From the NCBI GenBank assembly GCA_964342525.1, contig CAYFGQ010000050.1, forward strand, positions 1 to 24,936: a DNA stretch of 24,936 bases, written 5' to 3'. The notes below the pieces were generated by a model. The model was not told where the DNA came from. It saw only the letters and a list, made by a program, of their open reading frames with translations, and made no database searches. This DNA is from G963676205 sp964342525 (GTDB taxonomy: Bacteria; Campylobacterota; Campylobacteria; Campylobacterales; Arcobacteraceae). How positions within the stretch are numbered: position 1 is the stretch's first letter; each line of letters begins with the position of its first letter. The position numbers were made by a program, and so were the translations under genes. Of the stretch, positions 7,288 through 14,312 are shown one piece after another.

Positions 7288-7383
7288 ATGGCAAAGAAAG
7301 TTAAAGAGATTAATAATAGATTTGTAGAGGTTTGTTTAAGTATTGATAGTGTGATTTTAAAGTTTGGAAATAAACTTTTTTAG
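7288..7383 (+). CDS. Possible 31-residue small protein
   Basis: ATG 7288 to TAG 7381-7383 encodes MAKKVKEINNRFVEVCLS and then 13 more residues ending in GNKLF. Support comes from a good AAAGGAT site 8-9 bases upstream, an upstream promoter-like sequence, and a hairpin spanning the stop codon. The N-terminus is basic, and there is no membrane segment. It is too short to assign by family. The whole 7035-7417 interval has no other believable gene, so this ORF may be the product of, or a passenger on, a small RNA starting near 7155. No relative is recognised. Confidence 0.4.
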   Translation: MAKKVKEINNRFVEVCLSIDSVILKFGNKLF

Positions 7384-7401
7384 TTTTATTTCCAAAACTT
7401 T
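7359..7401 (+). terminator. Long inverted repeat at the end of the small ORF
   Basis: AAAGTTTGGAAATAAA (7359-7374) pairs with TTTATTTCCAAAACTTT (7385-7401) through 16 base pairs with one bulged base, enclosing a loop with a six-T run. It overlaps the stop of the 31-codon ORF and lies just beyond the convergent gene ending at 7418. There is no strong T-tract after the right arm in either direction, so termination may be weak. RNA stabilisation is an alternative. Confidence 0.5.
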
Positions 7402-7417
7402 AAAGATGAATTTTATT

Positions 7418-7939
7418 TTACTCTTCTGTGATAAGATAAAGTAGATATCCCACTTCTCTAGCTGTCCAATCAAACTGGCTAGATAGGGCATCTTTAGTTG
7501 CTTTAAGATTTACTTTTGAGCTATATTTTTGCGCAAAATTTTCTACGATTCTCTGTGCAGCACCTTCGCCACCATCAAGAACACTTTTAGGAAACATATT
7601 TTTTCTATCGGCTCCCCCAATAAAAACTCTGTCTCCAGACTGATACAATTTAAACATAATACCAACTTGCCAAGAGTGCCACTCTTTTACGCCCAATTCA
7701 GAATCACTTTTTTTACCATAATCGATCATCTTATAGGTTTGGATAATAGAGTGCATGATCTTTCTTACTGTTTTAAGATCAATATATTGCATCTCTTGTG
7801 GAAGATCCATAGAGTATGCAACACTCGATTTACGTGAAGCAGATGTTTTAGTAGTTTTTGCTCCAGCAGAACTCTTTGATCCTGTTGATGTTGATGTTTT
7901 TTTCTTCTTTTTATTATTTCCAAATAACCAATCTAACAT
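7418..7939 (-). CDS. Unknown protein with Lys/Ser-rich N-terminal linker
   Basis: A 173-residue protein not recognised as a named family. It begins MLDWLFGNNKKKKK, followed by a low-complexity Ser/Thr/Ala/Lys stretch (about 14-40) that should be disordered. From about 45 it has a compact folded-looking domain with conserved-looking aromatic and charged positions (MQYIDLKTVRKIMHSIIQTY, WHSWQVGIMFKLYQSGDRVF, FDWTAREVGYLLYLITEE). There is no signal peptide or membrane helix, so it is probably cytoplasmic. It is read from its own promoter, divergent from cmoA. The basic tail could bind nucleic acid or membrane, which is speculation. The upstream GGG is a weak ribosome site. Confidence 0.65.
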   Translation of the reverse strand: MLDWLFGNNKKKKKTSTSTGSKSSAGAKTTKTSASRKSSVAYSMDLPQEMQYIDLKTVRKIMHSIIQTYKMIDYGKKSDSELGVKEWHSWQVGIMFKLYQSGDRVFIGGADRKNMFPKSVLDGGEGAAQRIVENFAQKYSSKVNLKATKDALSSQFDWTAREVGYLLYLITEE

Positions 7940-8043
7940 GAGCCCATTTTATCTAATAAAAAATTAAATTTACTTTACATAATTAAGAGTTGTTTTATAT
8001 GCTTATCAAGTCATTTTTACCTATAAATAGATATAATAAAGAC

Positions 8044-8751
8044 ATGACTGATAAGGTATTTGATAAAGAGATTGAAAAGCAGTTTGAGTTTGATGAACAG
8101 ATTGCTTCGGTTTTTGATGATATGTTAAATCGTTCTGTTCCTTTTTATAACGATGTTATAAAATTGATAACAGATATGGCATCAAAAAAGCTTTCGGATG
8201 GTGATATTATTTATGACCTAGGGTGTTCTACAGCTACAACTTTAATTGAACTACAAAGAAAAACAAAAAAAGAGCTAAACTTAATTGGTGTAGATAATTC
8301 TGAAGCTATGTTAAAAAGAGCACAAAATAAATCAAAAGCATTAAGTGTTGATCTTGATTTACATTGTGATGATATATTCAATATTGATATAAAAGATGCA
8401 AAACTTGTACTTTCAAACTATACAATACAATTTATAAGACCATTACAAAGGGAAAAACTTATTAAAAAGATATATGATGGTCTTGAAGAGGGTGGTATGT
8501 TTATCTTTAGTGAAAAGATTATATACGATGATCCATATCTTCATAAAGATATTATAGATTTGTATTATGAGTTTAAAAAAGAGCAAGGATATACGGAGTT
8601 TGAGATATCTCAAAAGAGGGAAGCTTTAGAAAATATTTTGATACCTTACAGTGAAGATGAAAATAAAAAAATGATTTTAGATGCTGGTTTTAAAGAGGTT
8701 CAGACCATATTTAAATGGTTGAATTTTACCACATTTATTGCAATTAAATAG
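8044..8751 (+). CDS. cmoA: Carboxy-S-adenosyl-L-methionine synthase
   Basis: Converts SAM and prephenate to carboxy-SAM, the donor used by CmoB to make cmo5U34 in tRNA wobble positions. The 235 residues align by eye along their length with E. coli CmoA: FDEQIASVFDDMLNRSVPFY, the SAM loop VYDLGCST-like IYDLGCSTATT, VDNSEAM, SNYTIQF, and the helical segment QKREALENILIPY. I chose ATG 8044 (MTDKVFDKEIEKQ) because homology begins there. The frame stays open up to TTG 7990 and includes ATG 7999, but the extra residues have no counterpart. No good SD precedes 8044, and a TATAAT at 8032-8037 sits too close unless the message is leaderless; a CATAAT near 7976-7981 is an alternative -10. First gene of a compact five-gene operon; cmoB is not in the window. 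Confidence 0.9.
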   Translation: MTDKVFDKEIEKQFEFDEQIASVFDDMLNRSVPFYNDVIKLITDMASKKLSDGDIIYDLGCSTATTLIELQRKTKKELNLIGVDNSEAMLKRAQNKSKALSVDLDLHCDDIFNIDIKDAKLVLSNYTIQFIRPLQREKLIKKIYDGLEEGGMFIFSEKIIYDDPYLHKDIIDLYYEFKKEQGYTEFEISQKREALENILIPYSEDENKKMILDAGFKEVQTIFKWLNFTTFIAIK

Positions 8752-8762
8752 GAGTTACAAAG

Positions 8763-9230
8763 ATGTTAGAAGTTGGAAATAAGGCACCAGAATTTAGTGC
8801 ACCAAATCAAGATGAGATTGAGATTTCACTAAGAGATCTTAAAGGAAAGTGGATAGTTTTATATTTTTATCCTAGGGATAATACACCAGGTTGTACTACT
8901 GAGGCTTGTGATTTTACAGCTGCATTACCAGCTTTTGAAGAGCTTGATGCAATTATTTTAGGGGTGAGTCCAGATTCTCCAAAAAAACATAGAAACTTTA
9001 TCGAGAAAAAAGAGCTTGAAATTACACTTTTAGCTGATGAAGAGAAAAAAATGTGTGAAGATTATGGTGTATGGCAATTAAAGAAATTTATGGGTAAAGA
9101 GAGTATGGGTGTAGTTAGAAGTACATTTATAATTAACCCAGAGGGTGAAATTGCTGCATTATGGACTAAAGTAAAAGTAAAAGGTCATGTGGATGCTGTA
9201 AAGGAGAAATTAGCTGAGTTAAAAGGCTAA
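8763..9230 (+). CDS. bcp: Thiol peroxidase of the Bcp/PrxQ family
   Basis: Cytoplasmic peroxiredoxin that reduces hydrogen and organic peroxides with thioredoxin-type electron donors. The 155 residues match Bcp/PrxQ: FYPRDNTPGCTTEAC with peroxidatic C44 and resolving C49 five residues later, the usual intrahelical pair, then GVSPDSPKKHRNF, LLADEEKKMCEDYGV and VRSTFIINPEGEIA. A further cysteine, in KKMCEDYG, is off the active site. The ATG has AGGAG 8 bases upstream. It lies 11 bases after cmoA and 9 before the next gene, so it is co-transcribed with both. No OxyR- or PerR-type site was identified. Confidence 0.94.
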   Translation: MLEVGNKAPEFSAPNQDEIEISLRDLKGKWIVLYFYPRDNTPGCTTEACDFTAALPAFEELDAIILGVSPDSPKKHRNFIEKKELEITLLADEEKKMCEDYGVWQLKKFMGKESMGVVRSTFIINPEGEIAALWTKVKVKGHVDAVKEKLAELKG

Positions 9231-9239
9231 GAGATTTAG

Positions 9240-10082
9240 ATGAGATTAAACAATTTATTTAAAGTTTTTTTATTATTAGGGATATCTTTTAGTTTATCAA
9301 ATGCTGTGGATACTGGACCTATGAATCCCTCTGGTAACAATCCAAAAGCAAAAGGTATAAAAAAGCCACCTAAAATTGAAGAATCAAAAGCTCAGTTTGA
9401 TGCTGAGTTAAATTATGATAAAACAGTACAACGTACAAAAGAGTATACTATTACACAAATGCAAGATGAAGATTTTGGATATATTGATATTCCAAATCTA
9501 AAAATTGGGATAAGTGGAATAGTAATAAATAAAAAAGATACTCCAATGGTTATAGCAATTGCAAGTGTTGTTCAATCAGATGATAAAAGATCAAAATTAG
9601 AATTTAAAAAATATACTGATTTAAAACAAGATGCGATACCTATGACTAATTTAAAAGTATCAAAAGGTGATAAGGTAATACTAAAATACCTATATGAAGC
9701 AAGTATAGTTATAGCACCAAATATAGATAGTTTTCTTGTCATAAGAAATAAATTAAGAGATTATAATTTTTTACATCCAGATCTATTTTCTTCATTTTTA
9801 AAGGTTAATGAGTCTCCTATACCTACAAAAGAATTGATGCAACAATTTGCAATTGAGCAAAACTTAGGATCTTTAGTATTAATTATTGAAAAGAAGGCTT
9901 ATTTATTAGATTCTAGAACATTTAAAATTGTAGATAGCTTTGATATAAGCTATGAAAATGAAAAAAAGATGACCCCTTTTTATACAAGGGTTAAAAAGAT
10001 AGAAACAGGTAGTTTTGATTTTAGTTCTGAATCAATAGGTGAATATACAAAATATTATAAAGAATTATTGGATATAAAATGA
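9240..10082 (+). CDS. Exported protein like the PgbA N-terminal domain
   Basis: A 280-residue secreted or surface protein. The signal peptide occupies residues 1-22 (basic MRLNNLFK, then hydrophobic, cleavage after SNA). The mature part starts with a Pro/Lys-rich segment and continues into a mixed domain (IDIPNLKIGISGIVINKKDT, LKVSKGDKVILKYLYEASIVIAPN, FLVIRNKL) that resembles the N-terminal domain of the plasminogen-binding protein PgbA of Helicobacter. In H. pylori the pgbA gene (HP0508) neighbours glcD (HP0509), as here, which supports the match. The basic C-terminal plasminogen-binding tail of Helicobacter PgbA is not evident, so host binding should not be assumed. The stop overlaps the glcD start (ATGA). 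Confidence 0.7.
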   Translation: MRLNNLFKVFLLLGISFSLSNAVDTGPMNPSGNNPKAKGIKKPPKIEESKAQFDAELNYDKTVQRTKEYTITQMQDEDFGYIDIPNLKIGISGIVINKKDTPMVIAIASVVQSDDKRSKLEFKKYTDLKQDAIPMTNLKVSKGDKVILKYLYEASIVIAPNIDSFLVIRNKLRDYNFLHPDLFSSFLKVNESPIPTKELMQQFAIEQNLGSLVLIIEKKAYLLDSRTFKIVDSFDISYENEKKMTPFYTRVKKIETGSFDFSSESIGEYTKYYKELLDIK

Positions 10083-11464
10083 TTGAACGAAGACATTTAG
10101 AGTATTTTAAAAATTTAGTTGGTGAAGAGAATATCAAAGTTGATAAAGCTCATATGATTGCATATTGTTATGATGCTACTAAATCAAGATTTGAGCCAGA
10201 TGCAGTTGTTTTTCCAAGGGATGAAAAAGATGTATCAAATATCTTAAAATATTGTAATAAATTTAATATTGTTATAGTACCAAGAGGTGCTGGTAGTGGG
10301 TTTACAGGTGGAGCTTTACCAAATGATGGTGGTATTGTTTTATCTTTAGAGCGTCATATGAATAAACTTTTAGAGATCGATATGGAAAATATGGTTGGTG
10401 TTGTTCAACCTGGTCTTATTAATATGGATTTTCAAAAGGCAGTGGAAAAAGTAGGTTTATTTTATCCACCAGATCCAGCAAGTGAGAATTACTCAACTTT
10501 AGGTGGAAATGTATCTGAAAATGCTGGTGGAATGAGAGCGGCTAAATATGGTATCACAAAAGATTATGTGGTAGCACTTAGAGCTGTTTTACCAAATGGT
10601 GAGATCATCACAGCAGGTAAAAAGACTATAAAAGATGTGGCAGGGTATAACACAGCTGGTATTTTAATAGCCAGCGAGGGTACTTTAGCAATTATTACAG
10701 AGATTACTCTAAAACTTATACCAAAACCAAAGTTTAAAAAGACATATATGGGAATCTTTCCAGATGTAAATAAAGCTATGAATGCAGTATTTAAATCTTT
10801 AGCTGCTGGAGCAAATCCTGTTGCTATGGAATTCCTTGATGCTTTAGTAATTAAAGCTGTTAGAGAGAAGTTTAATATTGATCTGCCTGAAGATGCGGGA
10901 GCTATTTTAGTTGGAGATGTTGATGGTTCATCCATAGAGCAAGTAAATGCTGAACTTTATACTTTAAGGGATTCATTTGATGAAAATGGCTCAAGTGATT
11001 TTGTAATAGCAAAAGATGATGCTGAGGCAAGTAAACTTTGGTTTGCAAGACGTAATGCATCTCCAGCAGTTACTATTTATGGAACTAAAAAACTAAATGA
11101 AGATATTTCAGTGCCAAGAAGTAAATTACCTATAGCACTTGATGGTATCTATAAGATTGGTGAAAAATATGGATTCCAAGTTCCTTGTTTTGGTCACTCA
11201 GGGGATGGAAATATCCACGTAAATGTGATGGTAAAAGATAAAAACAATGAAAAAGAGATGGAAGATGGTCATAAGGCTATTGAAGAGATTTTCCAATTTG
11301 TTGTAGATCTTGGTGGTACTTTAAGTGGAGAGCATGGAATAGGGCTTTCTAAAGCACCATTTATGGATATTGCTTTTAATGATGCTGAATTAGCATTATT
11401 TAAAAGTATTAAACATGCATTTGATCCTAAAAATATTTTAAACCCACATAAAATGGGGTTATAA
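10079..11464 (+). CDS. glcD: FAD-linked 2-hydroxyacid dehydrogenase, GlcD-like
   Basis: Flavoprotein that oxidises a 2-hydroxyacid (glycolate or D-lactate) and passes electrons toward the quinone pool. The 461 residues show the PCMH-type FAD fold: PRGAGSGFTGGALP at 68-81 and PPDPASENYSTLGGNVSENA for pyrophosphate and isoalloxazine binding, then the C-terminal cap with GHSGDGNIHV (372-381; H373 and H380) and SGEHGIG (416-422), ending in DPKNILNPHKMGL. The length is normal for GlcD. The partner subunits GlcE and GlcF are not adjacent, as usual in Campylobacterota, where the single gene sits beside rbn. Substrate is undecided between glycolate and D-lactate. It overlaps the previous gene by 4 bases. 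Confidence 0.88.
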   Translation: MIERRHLEYFKNLVGEENIKVDKAHMIAYCYDATKSRFEPDAVVFPRDEKDVSNILKYCNKFNIVIVPRGAGSGFTGGALPNDGGIVLSLERHMNKLLEIDMENMVGVVQPGLINMDFQKAVEKVGLFYPPDPASENYSTLGGNVSENAGGMRAAKYGITKDYVVALRAVLPNGEIITAGKKTIKDVAGYNTAGILIASEGTLAIITEITLKLIPKPKFKKTYMGIFPDVNKAMNAVFKSLAAGANPVAMEFLDALVIKAVREKFNIDLPEDAGAILVGDVDGSSIEQVNAELYTLRDSFDENGSSDFVIAKDDAEASKLWFARRNASPAVTIYGTKKLNEDISVPRSKLPIALDGIYKIGEKYGFQVPCFGHSGDGNIHVNVMVKDKNNEKEMEDGHKAIEEIFQFVVDLGGTLSGEHGIGLSKAPFMDIAFNDAELALFKSIKHAFDPKNILNPHKMGL

Positions 11465-11477
11465 AAAAGGTGTAAAG

Positions 11478-12278
11478 ATGATTAGCTTAGTAAAGCAGTT
11501 TTTTGTATCTGTATTTAATATACTAGATAGCTTTTTTAATGATGATACAACATATTATGCAGCTTCACTAAGCTTCTTTACTATCTTTTCTTTATTGCCT
11601 ATCCTTGCACTTTTAATTGCTATTATTACCTATTTAGATTTTACTGCTGGCTATTTAGATGTATTTCTAAGTTATATCGTGGATATTTTAAATCCTACAA
11701 GCTCAGAGCAGTTTAAAGAGTTTATAATATCCTTCTTATCAAATGCAAATAAACTTGGAACCCTTGGTATCTTTTATATGGTTTTTGTATTTGGGATGTT
11801 TTTTAAAGATTATGAATATATAGTAAATAAAATACATGGGGCAAGTAGAAGACCATTTTGGAAAGCTACCCTTTTATATGTGGCTTCTTTATTTATTTTA
11901 CCAGCTTTAATTATTATTTTTATTATAGGCTTATCCTATGTTGGTCATGATAGTATGATCGTAAAAATATTTAGTTTTTCATTTGCTTGGCTTTTAATGT
12001 TTGTGCTTTTTAAGGTTTCATGTAGTTATAGTTTAAATATAAAAGCAGTATTTATATCATCTTTAGCTACAACTATAGTTCTTAGTGTTACTAAAAATCT
12101 ATTTGTTTATTATGTAATATACAATAAAACTTATACTACTATTTATGGCTCTTTAAGTACTTTACTTTTCTTTTTCTTTTGGATCTATATCTCTTGGCTT
12201 ATATATCTATATGGTATAAAATTTTGTACTGAACTACATAGACAAATCGAATCTATCTTAGAGAGTCGATCAGAGTAG
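11478..12278 (+). CDS. YihY/BrkB-family membrane protein
   Basis: Inner-membrane protein of 266 residues with about six hydrophobic segments. Family signatures include DDTTYYAASLSFFTIFSLLPILALLIA near the N-terminus, the polar loop following SSEQFKEF, and the C-terminal segment YGSLSTLLFFFFWIYISWLIYLYG. The family was once called ribonuclease BN (rbn), a name now known to be wrong; no catalytic function is established. The gene follows glcD as in Campylobacter jejuni. A strong AAGGTG site precedes ATG 11478. The last 26 bases overlap the 3' end of the convergent glycosyltransferase gene, with no terminator between them. Confidence 0.88.
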   Translation: MISLVKQFFVSVFNILDSFFNDDTTYYAASLSFFTIFSLLPILALLIAIITYLDFTAGYLDVFLSYIVDILNPTSSEQFKEFIISFLSNANKLGTLGIFYMVFVFGMFFKDYEYIVNKIHGASRRPFWKATLLYVASLFILPALIIIFIIGLSYVGHDSMIVKIFSFSFAWLLMFVLFKVSCSYSLNIKAVFISSLATTIVLSVTKNLFVYYVIYNKTYTTIYGSLSTLLFFFFWIYISWLIYLYGIKFCTELHRQIESILESRSE

Positions 12279-13218
12279 TTAAAGACTCTAAATATCTTTT
12301 TTTACCATAGTTTTTAGCTGTATCTTTATTTGTCTTTTTTATAAGTTTTAGATCTTTTTTTCTACTTAGTACGGCATCTATTTTAAAGCCAACCATAGTA
12401 TCTTTTGGAGACTCCATAATAGCAAAAGCATCAACTATCTCACTCGCTCCATTTAATGATGGTATCATCACGATATTTTTATAAGCCATTGCTTTTAGAG
12501 TATTTATGGAAAATATAGTTCTGTGGGTTGGTAGAATAAATACATCAGATATGGCAAATAGATCATCTAAGCTATAGTCTTTATTAGCAATCTCAATAAA
12601 ATAGATATGTTGCATATGCTCAGCATATCTATCCACTACAAATTTACTTTTACCTATCTCTTCTTTTGTTCCAACTATAAATGCTACAAAGTTTCTTTGA
12701 TTTAAAGAAGCAATAATATCCATAAATTCATTTATACCGTTTGATCTAAAGTTTTTAGCAGTAAATAGGATGATATGTTCATCTGGGTTTGAGATATTTA
12801 CATCTTTAAATATTTTTTCTTTTAAAGCTTTTCTATCTTTTTTTTCTGTTTCCACATAAGGGTAGATGATATTTATATTATCTTGTCTTCCTCCCAAATT
12901 CTTCTCTATAATAGATTTTTGAGTATATGAGTTTACTACCACTTGTTTTGCTGTTTTAATAGCTTTTAGCGCATCTCCATTTAATTTACCCCTATGGATA
13001 TAAATATCTAGGTTTTTAAAAGGGGCAAAAGAGAGTGTAAGTTCTTTTTCTTTTTTTATCTCATTATCCATATTATATTTTTTTATAAATTTAGGAAGTA
13101 AGAAGTTTGGTTTATATGTAAACTCCTCTAGGGTTATATCTTTATTTTCAAGATACTCTTTTATATCATCATAAAACTTCTTATCGTTGTTTGGTATATA
13201 TTTAACTGTTTTTTTCAT
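12253..13218 (-). CDS. GT-B-fold glycosyltransferase (GT4-like)
   Basis: A 321-residue protein resembling group 1 glycosyltransferases that add sugars from nucleotide donors to surface glycans. The N-terminal half is shorter and poorly conserved (ends KQVVVNSYTQKSIIEKNL). The C-terminal half is typical: NIIYPYVETE linker, HIILFTAKNFRSNGINEFMD for the donor domain, then LDDLFAISDVFILPTHRTIFSINTLKAMAYKNIVMIPSLNGASEIV, corresponding to the usual EPFG-type loop. The first acidic residue of the standard E-x7-E pair is not obvious (I-F-S-I in its place), so activity needs caution. Start overlaps the stop of the upstream gene (TAATG), so the two are coupled. Acceptor and sugar unknown; lipopolysaccharide or capsule is plausible. 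Confidence 0.7.
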   Translation of the reverse strand: MKKTVKYIPNNDKKFYDDIKEYLENKDITLEEFTYKPNFLLPKFIKKYNMDNEIKKEKELTLSFAPFKNLDIYIHRGKLNGDALKAIKTAKQVVVNSYTQKSIIEKNLGGRQDNINIIYPYVETEKKDRKALKEKIFKDVNISNPDEHIILFTAKNFRSNGINEFMDIIASLNQRNFVAFIVGTKEEIGKSKFVVDRYAEHMQHIYFIEIANKDYSLDDLFAISDVFILPTHRTIFSINTLKAMAYKNIVMIPSLNGASEIVDAFAIMESPKDTMVGFKIDAVLSRKKDLKLIKKTNKDTAKNYGKKRYLESLTTLIDSLR

Positions 13219-14270
13219 TAACTATTCTCTTCTAGCATCTTTTTAAAGCTATAAAATGCTTTTGTTTTTCTAATTTTTCCGTCCCTATTATCAACTAATC
13301 CATAACCTGGTGCAATAAGTTGATGCCAATATACTCTTTTAACTTTATTTGTTTTTTTAACTATATCATAATATTCTAACATATATTTATCATATAAATC
13401 TTCACTTACACACTCATGTTCACTTGTTGGTGCATATGGTGCTGTATTTGATAAGGGCCAATTTACCTCAGTGATATAAATATCATCTGTAGTTTTTGGT
13501 GATAATTTGGCATATGAGTATAAAAGGTTTACCTTATTTTTAGTATCAAAAATACCCATTTGAGTATTATCAGGACCACCCCTTCTATCCACATAAAGTA
13601 AAGAGGATAATCTATCATATTTTATATCATAAGAGTTAAAAAGAGCACGGGCAGTGTAGTGGTATTCAAAGTCAATTACTGATGGCCCAACAAGGATTAT
13701 ATTTGGATATTTTTTATTTCTTAGATCATATATTTTTTTATAAAACTCAAGGTATTCTACAGTTGAAAAGAATCCCCATTTAGTTCTATTTATAGTACTT
13801 CCTATTTGGAATTCTTTAGTAATACTAGAGAATTTACTAAAGATTTCTTCTACATTTCCTAAAAGTAGGGTTTCATCATCAATATTCTCTCTATCTTGTA
13901 AAATATTGATAAGTATAGATTTGTCATCTCCAAAACTTTTTGTAAATTCCACATATTTATCTATGCTTTTTATATCTGATAGTGGCATTCTAATAAGTAG
14001 ATTTTTTACTCCAAGTTCTTCAATTAGCTTTACTTGATCTTCACCTTTATCAAGATTTACACTCATACCATAGAATTGATTTTTGTCATATTTTTTAGCT
14101 TTAAATAGCTTCATTAATAGGGTAGCTATTGGAAAGGTGATTATAAAGGTTAGTAGTATTTTTAACTGATCCCCAAGAAACTTTTTCTTCATCTTTTTTT
14201 TGAAAGCTTTATCTCTTATGATATGTGGTTGATCTGAATATTTATCCCAAACAAAAATTTTGTCGTACAA
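13218..14270 (-). CDS. Membrane-anchored TIM-barrel glycoside-hydrolase-like protein
   Basis: A 350-residue protein with a basic cytoplasmic N-terminus (KKKMKKKF), one hydrophobic helix at about 37-54 and an external domain resembling clan A glycoside hydrolases. The last motif ITEVNWP places a probable nucleophile at E268, followed by YWHQL (W315-Q317). The strand-4 motif that normally reads GNE is IGSTINR (S158-T159), so the usual acid/base glutamate is missing. It may be non-catalytic, or use another residue. Start TTG 14270 has AAAGG about 7 bases upstream; the next ATG (residue 27) would remove the N-terminal tail but keep the helix. It is the first gene of the pair with the glycosyltransferase, suggesting a joint role in a surface polysaccharide. 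Confidence 0.6.
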   Translation of the reverse strand: MYDKIFVWDKYSDQPHIIRDKAFKKKMKKKFLGDQLKILLTFIITFPIATLLMKLFKAKKYDKNQFYGMSVNLDKGEDQVKLIEELGVKNLLIRMPLSDIKSIDKYVEFTKSFGDDKSILINILQDRENIDDETLLLGNVEEIFSKFSSITKEFQIGSTINRTKWGFFSTVEYLEFYKKIYDLRNKKYPNIILVGPSVIDFEYHYTARALFNSYDIKYDRLSSLLYVDRRGGPDNTQMGIFDTKNKVNLLYSYAKLSPKTTDDIYITEVNWPLSNTAPYAPTSEHECVSEDLYDKYMLEYYDIVKKTNKVKRVYWHQLIAPGYGLVDNRDGKIRKTKAFYSFKKMLEENS

Positions 14271-14312
14271 TTTTTTCCTTTAAAATTTATTCTATTTTTA
14301 TTGTATAGTATC

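Noticed and set aside
6375..7939. Prophage or integrative element suggested by the CI-like repressor
   Set aside because: No integrase, excisionase, structural or lysis gene, tRNA or att-like repeat was found around it.
11478..12278. Ribonuclease BN function for the yihY gene
   Set aside because: The historical rbn name for this family was a misassignment; no nuclease motif is visible.
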